Assembly (NCBI RefSeq): GCF_016905005.1
Contig: NZ_JADIKC010000003.1
Location: 1,003,630 to 1,067,629, forward strand
Direction: 5' to 3'
Origin: Dyella kyungheensis
GTDB taxonomy: Bacteria; Pseudomonadota; Gammaproteobacteria; Xanthomonadales; Rhodanobacteraceae
DNA length: 64,000 nt
The notes below the pieces were generated by a model. It had not been told where the DNA came from. It did not search any database and was given only the letters and a program-made list of their open reading frames with translations. A program made the position numbers and the translations under genes. Of the stretch, positions 47,420 to 55,130 are shown piece after piece. The first letter of the stretch is position 1; every line of letters begins with the position of its first letter.

Positions 47420-47905
47420 ATGAATCCATCCGAACGCATCGACGATCTGATCGCCGGCATCGACGACTGGCGCGGCAAGACGCTGGCCGATGTGCGCAAG
47501 GCCTTCCTCGATGCCGACAAGGAAATGGTCGAGGAATGGAAGTGGATGGGCAGCCCCACCTGGTATCGCGACGGCATCATCGCGGTGGCCAATGCGCACA
47601 AGGAGAAGGTGAAGGTGACCTTCTCTCACGGCGCGAAACTGGATGATCCGGACAAGCTGTTCAACAACGGCCTGGGCGGCAGCACGTGGCGCGCGATCGA
47701 TCTGCTCGAAGGCGACAAGGTCAACAAGACCGCGCTGAAGAAGCTGGTGAAGGCGGCCATTGCCTACAACCAGGCCAAGGGGAAGAAGCCTGCGCCGGCA
47801 TCGCGCAAGACGGCCGCGAAAACGGCCAGCAAGAGCCCGCGCAAGACGGCTACCAAGACAGCGACGAAGAAGGCGGTGAAGAAAGCCGCCAAGCGCAAGG
47901 CGTGA
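47420..47905 (+). CDS. DUF1801 protein with a histone H1-like C-terminal tail
   Basis: A 161-residue protein. Residues 1-115 match DUF1801 (KEMVEEWKWMGSPTWYRDGIIAVANAHKEKVKVTF and GGSTWRAIDLLEGD). The last 45 residues are a Lys/Ala/Thr-rich tail (RKTAAKTASKSPRK, KKAVKKAAKRKA) like bacterial histone H1-like proteins, suggesting nucleic-acid binding. DUF1801 itself has an YdhG-like fold of unknown role. Confidence 0.83.
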   Translation: MNPSERIDDLIAGIDDWRGKTLADVRKAFLDADKEMVEEWKWMGSPTWYRDGIIAVANAHKEKVKVTFSHGAKLDDPDKLFNNGLGGSTWRAIDLLEGDKVNKTALKKLVKAAIAYNQAKGKKPAPASRKTAAKTASKSPRKTATKTATKKAVKKAAKRKA

Positions 47906-47908
47906 CGG

Positions 47909-48235
47909 TTATTCACTGCCCGGCGGTGGGCCGGCGCGTCGCGTAGTCAGCAGCCGGTGGGTTCGTTCGAGGTCAAATCGCAGCTGCAAGGCCATCCAGT
48001 AGAACGCGGTGGGTTCGAGCGCGCAGGCCAGTCGCAGGGCGATCTCCGGCGTGATGCGCCGGGTGCCCAGGGTGATGCCCTTGAGATGGCTGGCCCGCAC
48101 CCCGGTGCGGCGGCCGAGTTGGGCGGCGCTGAGGCCGCGCGGCAGCATGTAGTCCTGCAGCAGCACATCGCCGGGGCGGCGTAGTGGCGTGTCGGGATCG
48201 ACGTCCAGACGTGGGTCCAGTTCGGTGAGGCACAT
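47909..48235 (-). CDS. HigA-like HTH protein, module copy 2
   Basis: A 108-residue paralog of the protein at 41211-41525: MCLTELDPRLDVDPDTPLRRPGDVLLQDYML aligns with copy 1 without gaps at the start, and LGRRTGVRASHLKGITLGTRRI plus ALRLACALEPTAFYWMALQLRFDLERT give the HigA-type HTH and tail. No HigB toxin is adjacent; the partner is the unknown small gene at 48364-48687. It converges with DUF1801, 3 bases apart. Confidence 0.82.
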   Translation of the reverse strand: MCLTELDPRLDVDPDTPLRRPGDVLLQDYMLPRGLSAAQLGRRTGVRASHLKGITLGTRRITPEIALRLACALEPTAFYWMALQLRFDLERTHRLLTTRRAGPPPGSE

Positions 48236-48334
48236 GGGATGCTTTTCCTGTCGGACACGGTGGCAGAGCGGCCTAGGCGACTACAGCCCTCCGTGTCGGT
48301 GAATATCCATTGGTTTTGTCGGTGATCTTCCGGT

Positions 48335-48353
48335 GGCGGCCTGGCGGGCCGCC
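48335..48353 (-). promoter_or_regulatory. intercistronic hairpin, module copy 2
   Basis: A 7-bp GC stem (GGCGGCC / GGCCGCC) with loop TGGCG lies just downstream of the small gene, in the place held by the longer hairpin in copy 1. A further conserved GACAC..GTGTC pair lies nearer the HigA-like start in both copies. Confidence 0.5.
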
Positions 48354-48363
48354 GCCGAAGCGT

Positions 48364-48687
48364 TCACTCCAGCTCGCGGCCGAGCATTCCCGCGTACTGG
48401 CGCAGGTAGTGGACCGCCGCTCCGATGCTCTCGGCGTAGATCGCGCCAAACGGCCATCGGGCGGGCTCCGTGGGCCATCCCAGGTGCTGCGCGCGCAGGC
48501 AGGATTCGCTATCGGCAAGCAGCCTGGCGAGGGTATCGGCCACCTGCGCGATGCCTTCTCGCGGAGCGAGTGGATGCAAGGTGAACTGCGCCCCGTCTGC
48601 GACACGCAAGCGGTCGAGAGGGGCGGCGAGGGCGCCATCCATGGGAAAAGAAGGACGAATGCGTGCCGTATGATCGGGCGCAGCCAT
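48364..48687 (-). CDS. unknown small protein of the duplicated module, copy 2
   Basis: A 107-residue protein paralogous to 41664-42008: MAAPDHTARIRPS, DSESCLRAQHLGWP, ARWPFGAIYA and AVHYLRQYAGMLGREL. Its middle (VADGAQFTLHPLAPREGI) has no counterpart in copy 1. ATG 48687 has AAGGAAG six bases upstream, inside a CAACT..AGTTG hairpin. Not similar to known toxins. First gene of a two-gene unit. Confidence 0.6.
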   Translation of the reverse strand: MAAPDHTARIRPSFPMDGALAAPLDRLRVADGAQFTLHPLAPREGIAQVADTLARLLADSESCLRAQHLGWPTEPARWPFGAIYAESIGAAVHYLRQYAGMLGRELE

Positions 48688-48689
48688 GA

Positions 48690-48754
48690 TCAACTTCCTT
48701 GGTTAGTTGTTGATGGTGAGCGGGTCGCAGTGGGTGCCAGCCCACGCGGCCCGC
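48690..48754 (-). promoter_or_regulatory. structured 5' leader of module copy 2
   Basis: This is the counterpart of 42011-42072. Hairpin 48720-48754 pairs GCGGG and GTGGG with CCCAC and CCCGC, and a CAACT..AGTTG hairpin spans the ribosome site. Stem bases differ from copy 1 but pairing is kept, which argues for a functional RNA structure. Confidence 0.5.
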
Positions 48755-49121
48755 GCTATCACGGCGCTATGCCATGACCGTTCGCGGCTCCCCGACAGGC
48801 ATCACGCGAACGGCGTGTCGAAACGTAACAAAGCAGGTTACGGCGGGCTGTAGGGCTTCACCGTGCACGTCGGCTTGATATTCGTGAGGCGTGGCGCAGT
48901 TCGCTGCCCGGGTGCCTGCTGGGGGAAACGACATCGCGAAGGCTTGCGACGGCAGTGGGCGAGGTCGGCTCAGTCTGTCGGCGTGTAGGCCCTGTGGGTG
49001 CCCGCTCGCTTCGCGGCGGCATCGCAGGGAATAAAGGCAGCCGGGCACCGGTATGGATCGACAGCGCAGCACCACGTGACGCCACGCCGCAGCCTTTTTG
49101 GCGTGCCATCGACGGCGCTCC
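48755..49121. other. gene-free gap upstream of the DUF2946-like gene
   Basis: About 367 bases with no convincing gene on either strand; frames here lack ribosome sites and homology. It should contain the promoter of module copy 2 (left) and of the DUF2946-like gene (right). Confidence 0.4.
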
Positions 49122-49607
49122 ATGCGATCATCTCTGGAGCCTACTCAAGGGTTGGGAAGCAGTTTGATTCGGCGCAGGACATCACGGCGTGTAGTGGCAT
49201 GGTTGGCAGTCGCCGCCATGTGGCTGCTGGTGGCCGCGCCCACGGTGTCCCGCGTGCTTCCCGCGCTGGCGTCGATGGACAGGGGTGTCCATGCGGGGCA
49301 CAGCGCCGGCATGGACCATGCCGCCATGCCTGGCATGGACGGTATGGCAGACATGGCCGGCATGGTCCACATGGCGGGAATGCCCGGGATGCCGGATACG
49401 CCGGGCGACCCGGCCCAGCACATGGACCAGTGCGGCTACTGCGTGATGCTGGCCCATACGCCGCTGCTGTCCGGCGCGGTGGTTGCACTTCTTCTGGCAG
49501 CACCTTTGCCGGCCGTGGCGCCGATGGCGCGCACGAGCGTGGCTTGGCACGCGCAGCCTTTGCTCAGCGCCGATCCGCGGGGACCGCCGTCCATCGTTTT
49601 GGGATGA
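49122..49607 (+). CDS. DUF2946-like Met/His-rich membrane protein
   Basis: About 161 residues: an N-terminal helix (RVVAWLAVAAMWLLVAAP), an exported Met/His/Gly-rich stretch (for example DHAAMPGMDGMADMAGMVHM), the Cys motif DQCGYCVMLAHTPLL and a second helix (GAVVALLLAAPLPAV). CGYC-type motifs and Met/His runs fit copper-linked DUF2946 proteins. The start is uncertain (ATG 49122, or TTG 49164 with GGGAAG upstream). The next gene is a TonB receptor 163 bases on, a pairing that suggests metal or metal-complex uptake. Confidence 0.65.
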   Translation: MRSSLEPTQGLGSSLIRRRTSRRVVAWLAVAAMWLLVAAPTVSRVLPALASMDRGVHAGHSAGMDHAAMPGMDGMADMAGMVHMAGMPGMPDTPGDPAQHMDQCGYCVMLAHTPLLSGAVVALLLAAPLPAVAPMARTSVAWHAQPLLSADPRGPPSIVLG

Positions 49608-49770
49608 CGGCTTGATGGTGGGCGCCTGCATCGCGCGCCCGCCCACATCGACGGCAACCACAGGGGACGACACGCGTCGTGCGGGAACGCGCGACGGTGT
49701 CTACGTTCCTGTGCTGCCCGTTCCCCAGTCATGCGCCGCCTGGCGGCGCTGAGCAAAACGGATTCATGTC

Positions 49771-52065
49771 ATGCGCTTTTCTCTCCTGCGCGGGGCGGCA
49801 CTTGGATTGCCGCTCACGTTGCTTGCTTCGTCCATCGCCTGGGCGAACGACGGCTCCAGCGTCCAGCCGGACGCGCCCATTCCGGAAAGCGATGTCACCA
49901 GCCTCGGCGCGGTGAAGGTCACCGCGGCTGCGCAGAAACTGGCGGCGCCGGGTTTTCCCGCCACGCTGGCGTCGGTGCCGTCCGAGCGGGTGGAGGCCAC
50001 CATCAATGCGGTGGATGTGGAAGACGCGGCGAAATACCTGCCGAGCGTGTTCATCCGCAAGCGCAATTACGGCGACACCCAGCCGGTGCTGGCCACGCGC
50101 ACCTGGGGTTTGAATTCCAGTGCGCGCACGCTGGTGTATGTCGACGATATTCCGATCTCCGCACTGATCGCGAACAACAACACCATCGGCGCGCCGCGCT
50201 GGGGCATCACCTCGCCGGAAGCGATCGACCATATCGACATGATGTACGGGCCGTTCTCGGCGGCGTATGCGGGCAACTCGATGGGCGGCGTGATGCACAT
50301 CGTCACGCGCATGCCCGACAAGACCGAGGTGACGATCAAGCAGACCGAGGCGGTGCAGTCGTTCGACCTGTACGGCACGCACGACAATTTCAGCACCAGC
50401 CAGACCAGCCTCACCGCAGGCGGACGCAGCGGCAAGCTGGGCTGGTTCTTCGGCGCCAGTGCGATGAACAGCTTCAGCCAGCCGCTGTCGATGATCACCG
50501 GCACCACCATGCCTGCCGGTACCAGTGGCACCGTTCCCGCGTTGAACAAGATGGGTCAGGTGGCCAATGTGTACGGCGCGGGCGGGTTGCTGCATACGCG
50601 CATGCTCGATCTCAATGGCGAGCTGACGTACGACATCGCGCCGCAGTGGAAGGCGAGCTATCTGGTGGGTTACTGGAGCAATCACGGCCAGTCGCGCACC
50701 GATTCGTATCTCACCGATGCGAGTGGCGATCCGACCTACGGCAAGGTCGCCGGCTTCGCCAGCAATACCTATCAGCTGAGCGCGCATCACCTGATGCAGG
50801 GCTTGTCGGTGAAGTCGGATACGCAGGGCAACTACGACGCGTCGTTCGTGGTCACGCACTACGCCTTTCTCAAGGACAACCAGTGGCAGCCGGCCGGCGT
50901 CACCAGCGGCACCGGCGTGACCACCAACGGCCGACTGGCGAGCTACGGTGGCACGCAGTGGTCGACGGCCGATGTCACCGGCATCTGGCGTCCGCTTGGC
51001 TATGACGGCGGCCAGGAGGTGTCCATCGGTGCGCATGCCGACCAGTATGAGCTGGCGAATCCCACCACCAATCTCGTCGACTGGCAGGATCCGTCCAGCG
51101 TCACCACGCTGTTCTCCAGCGGCCGCGGCAAGACGCAGACGCAGGCGCTGTGGCTGCAGGATCAATGGTGCTTCGCGCCCGATTGGATGCTCACGCTGGG
51201 CGGTCGCTACGAATGGTGGAAAGCCAGTGACGGCTACAACTTCAGCGGCAAGACGGCCGTGCAGCAGCCGCAGGAGAAAGCCGATGGCTTCTCGCCCAAG
51301 GCCACATTGCAGTGGAACGTGGCGGCCAACTGGCGCATCACCGGGTCGCTGGCCAAGGCGATTCGCTTCCCGACGGTGGGCGAGCTTTACCAACTGGTTT
51401 CCACCGGCTCTACCTATAGCGTGCCCAATCCCGATCTGAAACCGGAAACCGCGCGCAGCGGCGAGCTGGCCGTGGAGCACGCCATCGACCAGGGCATGCT
51501 GCGCGTGTCGCTGTTCCAGGAGAACACCAAGGATGCGCTGATTTCGCAAACGTCGACGTTGCCCAACGTGGCCGTGCCGGTGGCTTACGTGATGAACGTG
51601 GGTGAGTTGCGCAATCGCGGCATCGAGCTGGTGGCGCAGAAGGACAACGTGCTGGTGAAGGGATTGGAGCTATCGGGGAGCGTGACGTTCGTCGATTCCA
51701 CCATCCTGTCGAACGACAGCTTCGTCAGTACCACGGGCACGACGTCGCAAGGCAAGCATGCGCCGTATGTGCCGCGTTGGCGTGCCACGGTGGTGGCGAC
51801 GTATCGGCCCGATGCGCAGTGGGCGTTCACGCTGGCCGGGCGCTACAGCGGGCGGCAATACTCCACGCTCGACAACTCGGACAACACGCCGAATGTGTTC
51901 GGTGCGTTCGACAAGTTCACGGTGTTCGATGTGCGGGCGCACTATCAGATCAACCAGCATCTGGCGGCGTCGTTTGGTATCGACAACTTCACCAACGAGA
52001 AGTACTACCTGTATCACCCGTTTCCGCAGCGGACGTTTGTGGCGGATGTGAAGTTGAGTCTTTGA
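49771..52065 (+). CDS. TonB-dependent receptor, possibly metal-related
   Basis: A 764-residue outer-membrane receptor with a signal peptide (LLRGAALGLPLTLLASSIAWA), a plug domain (AVKVTAAAQKL, then VYVDDIPISALI and YGPFSAAYAGNSMGGVMHIVTR) and a 22-strand barrel. The barrel ends ASFGIDNFTNEKYYLYHPFP and KLSL, giving the expected terminal aromatic-rich strand. There is no STN domain, so it does not signal to a sigma factor. The upstream Met/His-rich protein suggests copper or another metal complex as cargo; this is inference. Confidence 0.88.
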   Translation: MRFSLLRGAALGLPLTLLASSIAWANDGSSVQPDAPIPESDVTSLGAVKVTAAAQKLAAPGFPATLASVPSERVEATINAVDVEDAAKYLPSVFIRKRNYGDTQPVLATRTWGLNSSARTLVYVDDIPISALIANNNTIGAPRWGITSPEAIDHIDMMYGPFSAAYAGNSMGGVMHIVTRMPDKTEVTIKQTEAVQSFDLYGTHDNFSTSQTSLTAGGRSGKLGWFFGASAMNSFSQPLSMITGTTMPAGTSGTVPALNKMGQVANVYGAGGLLHTRMLDLNGELTYDIAPQWKASYLVGYWSNHGQSRTDSYLTDASGDPTYGKVAGFASNTYQLSAHHLMQGLSVKSDTQGNYDASFVVTHYAFLKDNQWQPAGVTSGTGVTTNGRLASYGGTQWSTADVTGIWRPLGYDGGQEVSIGAHADQYELANPTTNLVDWQDPSSVTTLFSSGRGKTQTQALWLQDQWCFAPDWMLTLGGRYEWWKASDGYNFSGKTAVQQPQEKADGFSPKATLQWNVAANWRITGSLAKAIRFPTVGELYQLVSTGSTYSVPNPDLKPETARSGELAVEHAIDQGMLRVSLFQENTKDALISQTSTLPNVAVPVAYVMNVGELRNRGIELVAQKDNVLVKGLELSGSVTFVDSTILSNDSFVSTTGTTSQGKHAPYVPRWRATVVATYRPDAQWAFTLAGRYSGRQYSTLDNSDNTPNVFGAFDKFTVFDVRAHYQINQHLAASFGIDNFTNEKYYLYHPFPQRTFVADVKLSL

Positions 52066-52191
52066 GGGGTGGCGGGTGTGATGTCCTGAGGGGGCTTGAG
52101 AGGTTTGTCGCGCACAAGTGCGCTCCCACAGGAGGGGCGCACGGGTTTCTGGTGACAGACAAGCACCGGTACGTAGGCGTGTAGCAAGGCC

Positions 52192-52236
52192 CTTCCGCAG
52201 CGGGTGTTTGTGGGGGATGTGAAGTTGAGGCTTTGA
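52192..52236 (+). pseudogene. duplicated 3' tail of a TonB receptor gene
   Basis: The last codons of the preceding receptor gene (FPQRTFVADVKLSL-stop, 52021-52065) recur about 171 bases later as LPQRVFVGDVKLRL-stop. The downstream CTTTGAGGGGTG and TTTGTCGCGCAC are also repeated. It is an imperfect tandem duplication or a fragment of a related receptor gene. Confidence 0.6.
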
Positions 52237-52267
52237 GGGGTGTTGAGGCGTTTGTCGCGCACAGGGT

Positions 52268-52301
52268 GCGCTCCCACAGGTGTCTTTGAATGTGGGAGCG
52301 C
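52268..52301. terminator. palindrome between convergent TonB receptor and universal stress genes
   Basis: An 11-bp perfect stem (GCGCTCCCACA / TGTGGGAGCGC) with a 12-base loop, followed by GTCCGTTTT. A single-arm copy (GTGCGCTCCCACAGG) lies upstream near 52119, so the element is of REP type and may also terminate the plus-strand receptor gene. Confidence 0.5.
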
Positions 52302-52308
52302 GTCCGTT

Positions 52309-52746
52309 TTAGTGGCAGACCAGGACGGGGACGTCGGCGCGGAGCAGGACTTTGTGGGTTTCGCTGCCGAGCAGCAGGCGGGTCATGCCGCGCCATCCGT
52401 TGGAGCCCATCACGATGAGATCGGCGTGCTTGTCCTTGCAGGTGCGCACGATGGTGTCGTAGGGCTCGTCGCCGAATTCGGCCACGCCTTCGAACGGTAT
52501 GCCTGCGGCGTCGGCCAGTGCCTTGACCTGGTCGAGATAGCGCTGGGCGTTGTTCTTGGCTTCCTCGTTATAGGCGAACTCGGTGGCGGCCAGGATGGCG
52601 CCCATGTACGAGATGGTCTGGAACGGTGAAATCACGTGCAGGGCGGTGACGGTGCCCTGGGTCAGCCTGGCCTGTTCGATGCCCACCTGGGCGGCGCGCA
52701 GCGACAGTTCGGATCCGTCGACGGGGATGAGGATGTGTTTGAACAT
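52309..52746 (-). CDS. universal stress protein (UspA family)
   Basis: A 145-residue USP domain: MFKHILIPVDGSELSLRAA at the start and the ATP-binding loop VMGSNGWRGMTRLLLGSETHKVL (G-2x-G-9x-G-S pattern) near the end, with PVLVCH as the last strand. It should bind ATP and respond to stress or growth arrest. Start set at MFKHIL; the open frame continues 51 bases upstream. It is divergent from a second USP gene, 188 bases apart. Confidence 0.9.
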   Translation of the reverse strand: MFKHILIPVDGSELSLRAAQVGIEQARLTQGTVTALHVISPFQTISYMGAILAATEFAYNEEAKNNAQRYLDQVKALADAAGIPFEGVAEFGDEPYDTIVRTCKDKHADLIVMGSNGWRGMTRLLLGSETHKVLLRADVPVLVCH

Positions 52747-52934
52747 GGCTTCCTCGCAGTAGCCGCGCAGGCGGCGGAAGAGAGATGGGCAAGCCAAGCA
52801 TAGGCCGATGCCGGGGGGCGCAGCAGGCTGGCGTCAATCCGCCGCACGGTGGATGCCTGCGCCCCGGTTTTCCTGCACGCCACCGGCACGCCACAGGACT
52901 AGACTGGTGGCAGGAATCCAAAGGAGGCCAGGCG

Positions 52935-53369
52935 ATGTTCAAGAACATTCTTCTGCCGGTGGACGGTTCCGAGCGTGCGCTGAAGGCGGTGGAGGTCGGC
53001 ATTGCGCTGGCGGCCAAGCTGGAAGCAAAAGTGTTTGCCGTGCATGTGATGCCGCCGCTGTCCACGGTGTCTTTCATGTCGGAGCTGCTGCAGCACAGCG
53101 CCTGCCACAGCGAGGTCGCCAAGGCGACTGCGCAGGCCTATCTCGATGAGGTGGTCAAACGCGCCAACGCAGTGAACGTGCCCTGCGAAACGGAATACGT
53201 GTTCGACCTGCGGCCCTATGCGGCGATCGTGGGCGCTTCGGCGAAACACCATTGCGATCTGATCGTCATGCGAGCGCGGGGATCCGAAGGACTGGAGCGT
53301 GTGCTGCTGGGTAGCGTGCCGCACAAGGTGATGGGGTGCTGCAATACGCCGGTGCTGATCTGCAATTGA
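52935..53369 (+). CDS. universal stress protein (UspA family), divergent partner
   Basis: A 144-residue USP domain: MFKNILLPVDGSERALKAVE and VMRARGSEGLERVLLGSVPHKVMG. The loop begins RARGSEG rather than GSxG, so the first glycine pattern is altered, but ATP binding remains likely. AAGGAGGCCAGGCG gives a strong ribosome site. It shares a regulatory gap with the USP at 52309-52746. Confidence 0.88.
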   Translation: MFKNILLPVDGSERALKAVEVGIALAAKLEAKVFAVHVMPPLSTVSFMSELLQHSACHSEVAKATAQAYLDEVVKRANAVNVPCETEYVFDLRPYAAIVGASAKHHCDLIVMRARGSEGLERVLLGSVPHKVMGCCNTPVLICN

Positions 53370-53373
53370 ATGG

Positions 53374-53501
53374 CTCGTCATCCCGGCGCAGGCCGGGATC
53401 CAGTGGCGGCAACGTTCGGTTGTCGCGTAAACCGCCATTGGGTTTCTGCGCAGAAACCGTTCGCACCGCTACTGGATCCCGGCCTGCGCCGGGATGACGA
53501 G
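53374..53501. repeat. REP doublet (inverted pair)
   Basis: Arms 53374-53403 and 53472-53501 are inverted copies of the REP motif in its CTCGTCATCCCGGCG form, separated by 68 bases, immediately after the USP gene. Confidence 0.9.
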
Positions 53502-53528
53502 TGGGAGGACACGACGACGCCTGTCGGA

Positions 53529-53756
53529 TCAGATCTGGTCGGCCGGCGGCACCAGGTGATGTTTGACCTGGATGGCATCCAGGCAGTCGCAGACCCAGCT
53601 GCGCTGGTCGGGTGGGGTGCGGTCCTGGATGGCCTGGGCCATGCTCATGAAACTGCTCCAGAACTCGCCTGGAACAGATTTGTTACGCACCAGGCGAGGC
53701 ACCGATTCGTCCAGTGCGTCGAGCATCTGCTCGAGTTGGGCGCGAGAAATGGCCAT
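53529..53756 (-). CDS. small hypothetical protein
   Basis: A 75-residue acidic helical protein (MAISRAQLEQMLDALDESVPRL, then EFWSSFMSMAQAIQD) with two cysteines in WVCDCLD. The frame is open 60 bases further upstream but an ATG at 53756 gives a natural start. Its length and position before the next divergent small gene are its only other features. No family recognised. Confidence 0.5.
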   Translation of the reverse strand: MAISRAQLEQMLDALDESVPRLVRNKSVPGEFWSSFMSMAQAIQDRTPPDQRSWVCDCLDAIQVKHHLVPPADQI

Positions 53757-53875
53757 GCCGCGAGGGTACGCCCGAGGCCCGTCAAGAGGGCGCAAAAGTC
53801 TTATCCAAAGTGTCACGACGCGTTAACGGCGTCGGAGGCAACGTTGACTTCCCATCGGGATATGGCGGTGCCTTT

Positions 53876-54103
53876 ATGGAATGGGATCGCGACAACGACC
53901 TGCTATCCCGCGCCTGCGACGAACTGATCGAGCAGAACGCGTTGCTCCAGCAGGAGATCGAGCTGCTGCGCGCGCAGTTGCGTCGGCATCCGACGGGCGA
54001 ACTGCAGATCCGCGAAGCCCGTCGCCAGATGGACGACTGGCTGGAAACCGCGCACGGCCATACGCCGCTACCGTCGGCGCACGAGGCCGTGGCAGCCTAC
54101 TAG
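53876..54103 (+). CDS. small coiled-coil protein
   Basis: A 75-residue protein with a clear coiled-coil segment (LIEQNALLQQEIELLRAQLRR, residues 17-37) and a short C-terminal tail. Codon use is normal. The ribosome site is weak. It converges with the oxidoreductase gene, 3 bases from its stop. No family recognised. Confidence 0.5.
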   Translation: MEWDRDNDLLSRACDELIEQNALLQQEIELLRAQLRRHPTGELQIREARRQMDDWLETAHGHTPLPSAHEAVAAY

Positions 54104-54106
54104 GCG

Positions 54107-55108
54107 CTACACCTCCAGCACGATCTTGCCGATGTGCTGGCTGCTCTCCATTTCGCGGTGGGCGTCCGCGGCGCGAGCAAGCGGGTAGGTGGCGTGGATC
54201 ATCGGCAGGCAGCGGCCTTGCGCCAGCACCGGCCACACGTGTTCCCTCAACGAGGCGGCAATGGCCGCCTTTTCTTGCGTGGAGCGCGGCCGCATGGCCG
54301 AGCCGGTGACGGTGGCGCGCTTGGCCATGATGGTTTGCAGGTTCACGCGCTCGGCCACGGCGCCGCCAAGAAAACCGATCAGCAGCAGGCGGCCGTCGCG
54401 TGCCAGCGTGGCGAGGTTGTCGGCGAAATAGGCGGCGCCCATGATGTCCAGGATCACATCCGCGCCGCGTCCTTCGGTGCGTGCCAGCACCACTTCCACG
54501 AACGATTCCTGCCGGTAGTTGATCGGCTCGGCGCCGAGTTCGCGGATCGCCTCGCATTTTTCCGTGCCGCCGGCCGTGGCGAAGGCGCGCACGCCCAACT
54601 CGCGGCACAGCATGAGCGCGGTGGTGCCGATGCCGCTGGTACCGCCGTGAATCAAGGCCACTTCGCCGCGGCGCGCACGTCCCATCAGAAACAGATTGGC
54701 CCACACGGTGAAGAACGTTTCCGGAATGGCGGCAGCCTGCGCCATCGATACGCCGCGCGGTATCTGCAACACCTGTCCCTCGGGCACCACGCAGTACTGG
54801 GCGTAACCGCCGCCGTTGGTGAGCGCGCAAACGTCATCGCCCACCGCGTGCGTAGTGACGCCCTCGCCGATGGCGGCCACGGTGCCGGCCACTTCGAGTC
54901 CGGGCGTGGGATTGGCGCCGGGCGGAATCGGATAGTGGCCTTCGCGCTGCAGCACATCGGGGCGATTGACGCCGGCCGCACGTACATGAATCAGCACCTC
55001 GCCGGCGTTCGGCGTGGGCAGCGCGACATGGCGCGGTTTCAGCACATCCGCGGGGCCGGGTGCGGTGATCTGGATTTCCAGCATCGTTGCGGGGAGCGAA
55101 GGACGCAT
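54107..55108 (-). CDS. NAD(P)H quinone oxidoreductase, PIG3-type zinc-free MDR
   Basis: A 333-residue medium-chain dehydrogenase/reductase: N-terminal GroES-like domain (AAGVNRPDVLQREGHYPIPPGA, GLEVAGTVAAIGEGV), then a Rossmann domain with LIHGGTSGIGTTALMLCRELG (GxSGIG-type NADPH site) and VILDIMGAAYF. Catalytic and structural zinc cysteines of alcohol dehydrogenases are absent. It should reduce quinones or enones. ATG 55108 has GGAG seven bases upstream; ATG 55084 is an alternative. Confidence 0.9.
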   Translation of the reverse strand: MRPSLPATMLEIQITAPGPADVLKPRHVALPTPNAGEVLIHVRAAGVNRPDVLQREGHYPIPPGANPTPGLEVAGTVAAIGEGVTTHAVGDDVCALTNGGGYAQYCVVPEGQVLQIPRGVSMAQAAAIPETFFTVWANLFLMGRARRGEVALIHGGTSGIGTTALMLCRELGVRAFATAGGTEKCEAIRELGAEPINYRQESFVEVVLARTEGRGADVILDIMGAAYFADNLATLARDGRLLLIGFLGGAVAERVNLQTIMAKRATVTGSAMRPRSTQEKAAIAASLREHVWPVLAQGRCLPMIHATYPLARAADAHREMESSQHIGKIVLEV

Positions 55109-55130
55109 GATGCGCTCCGGGAAAGGATGT

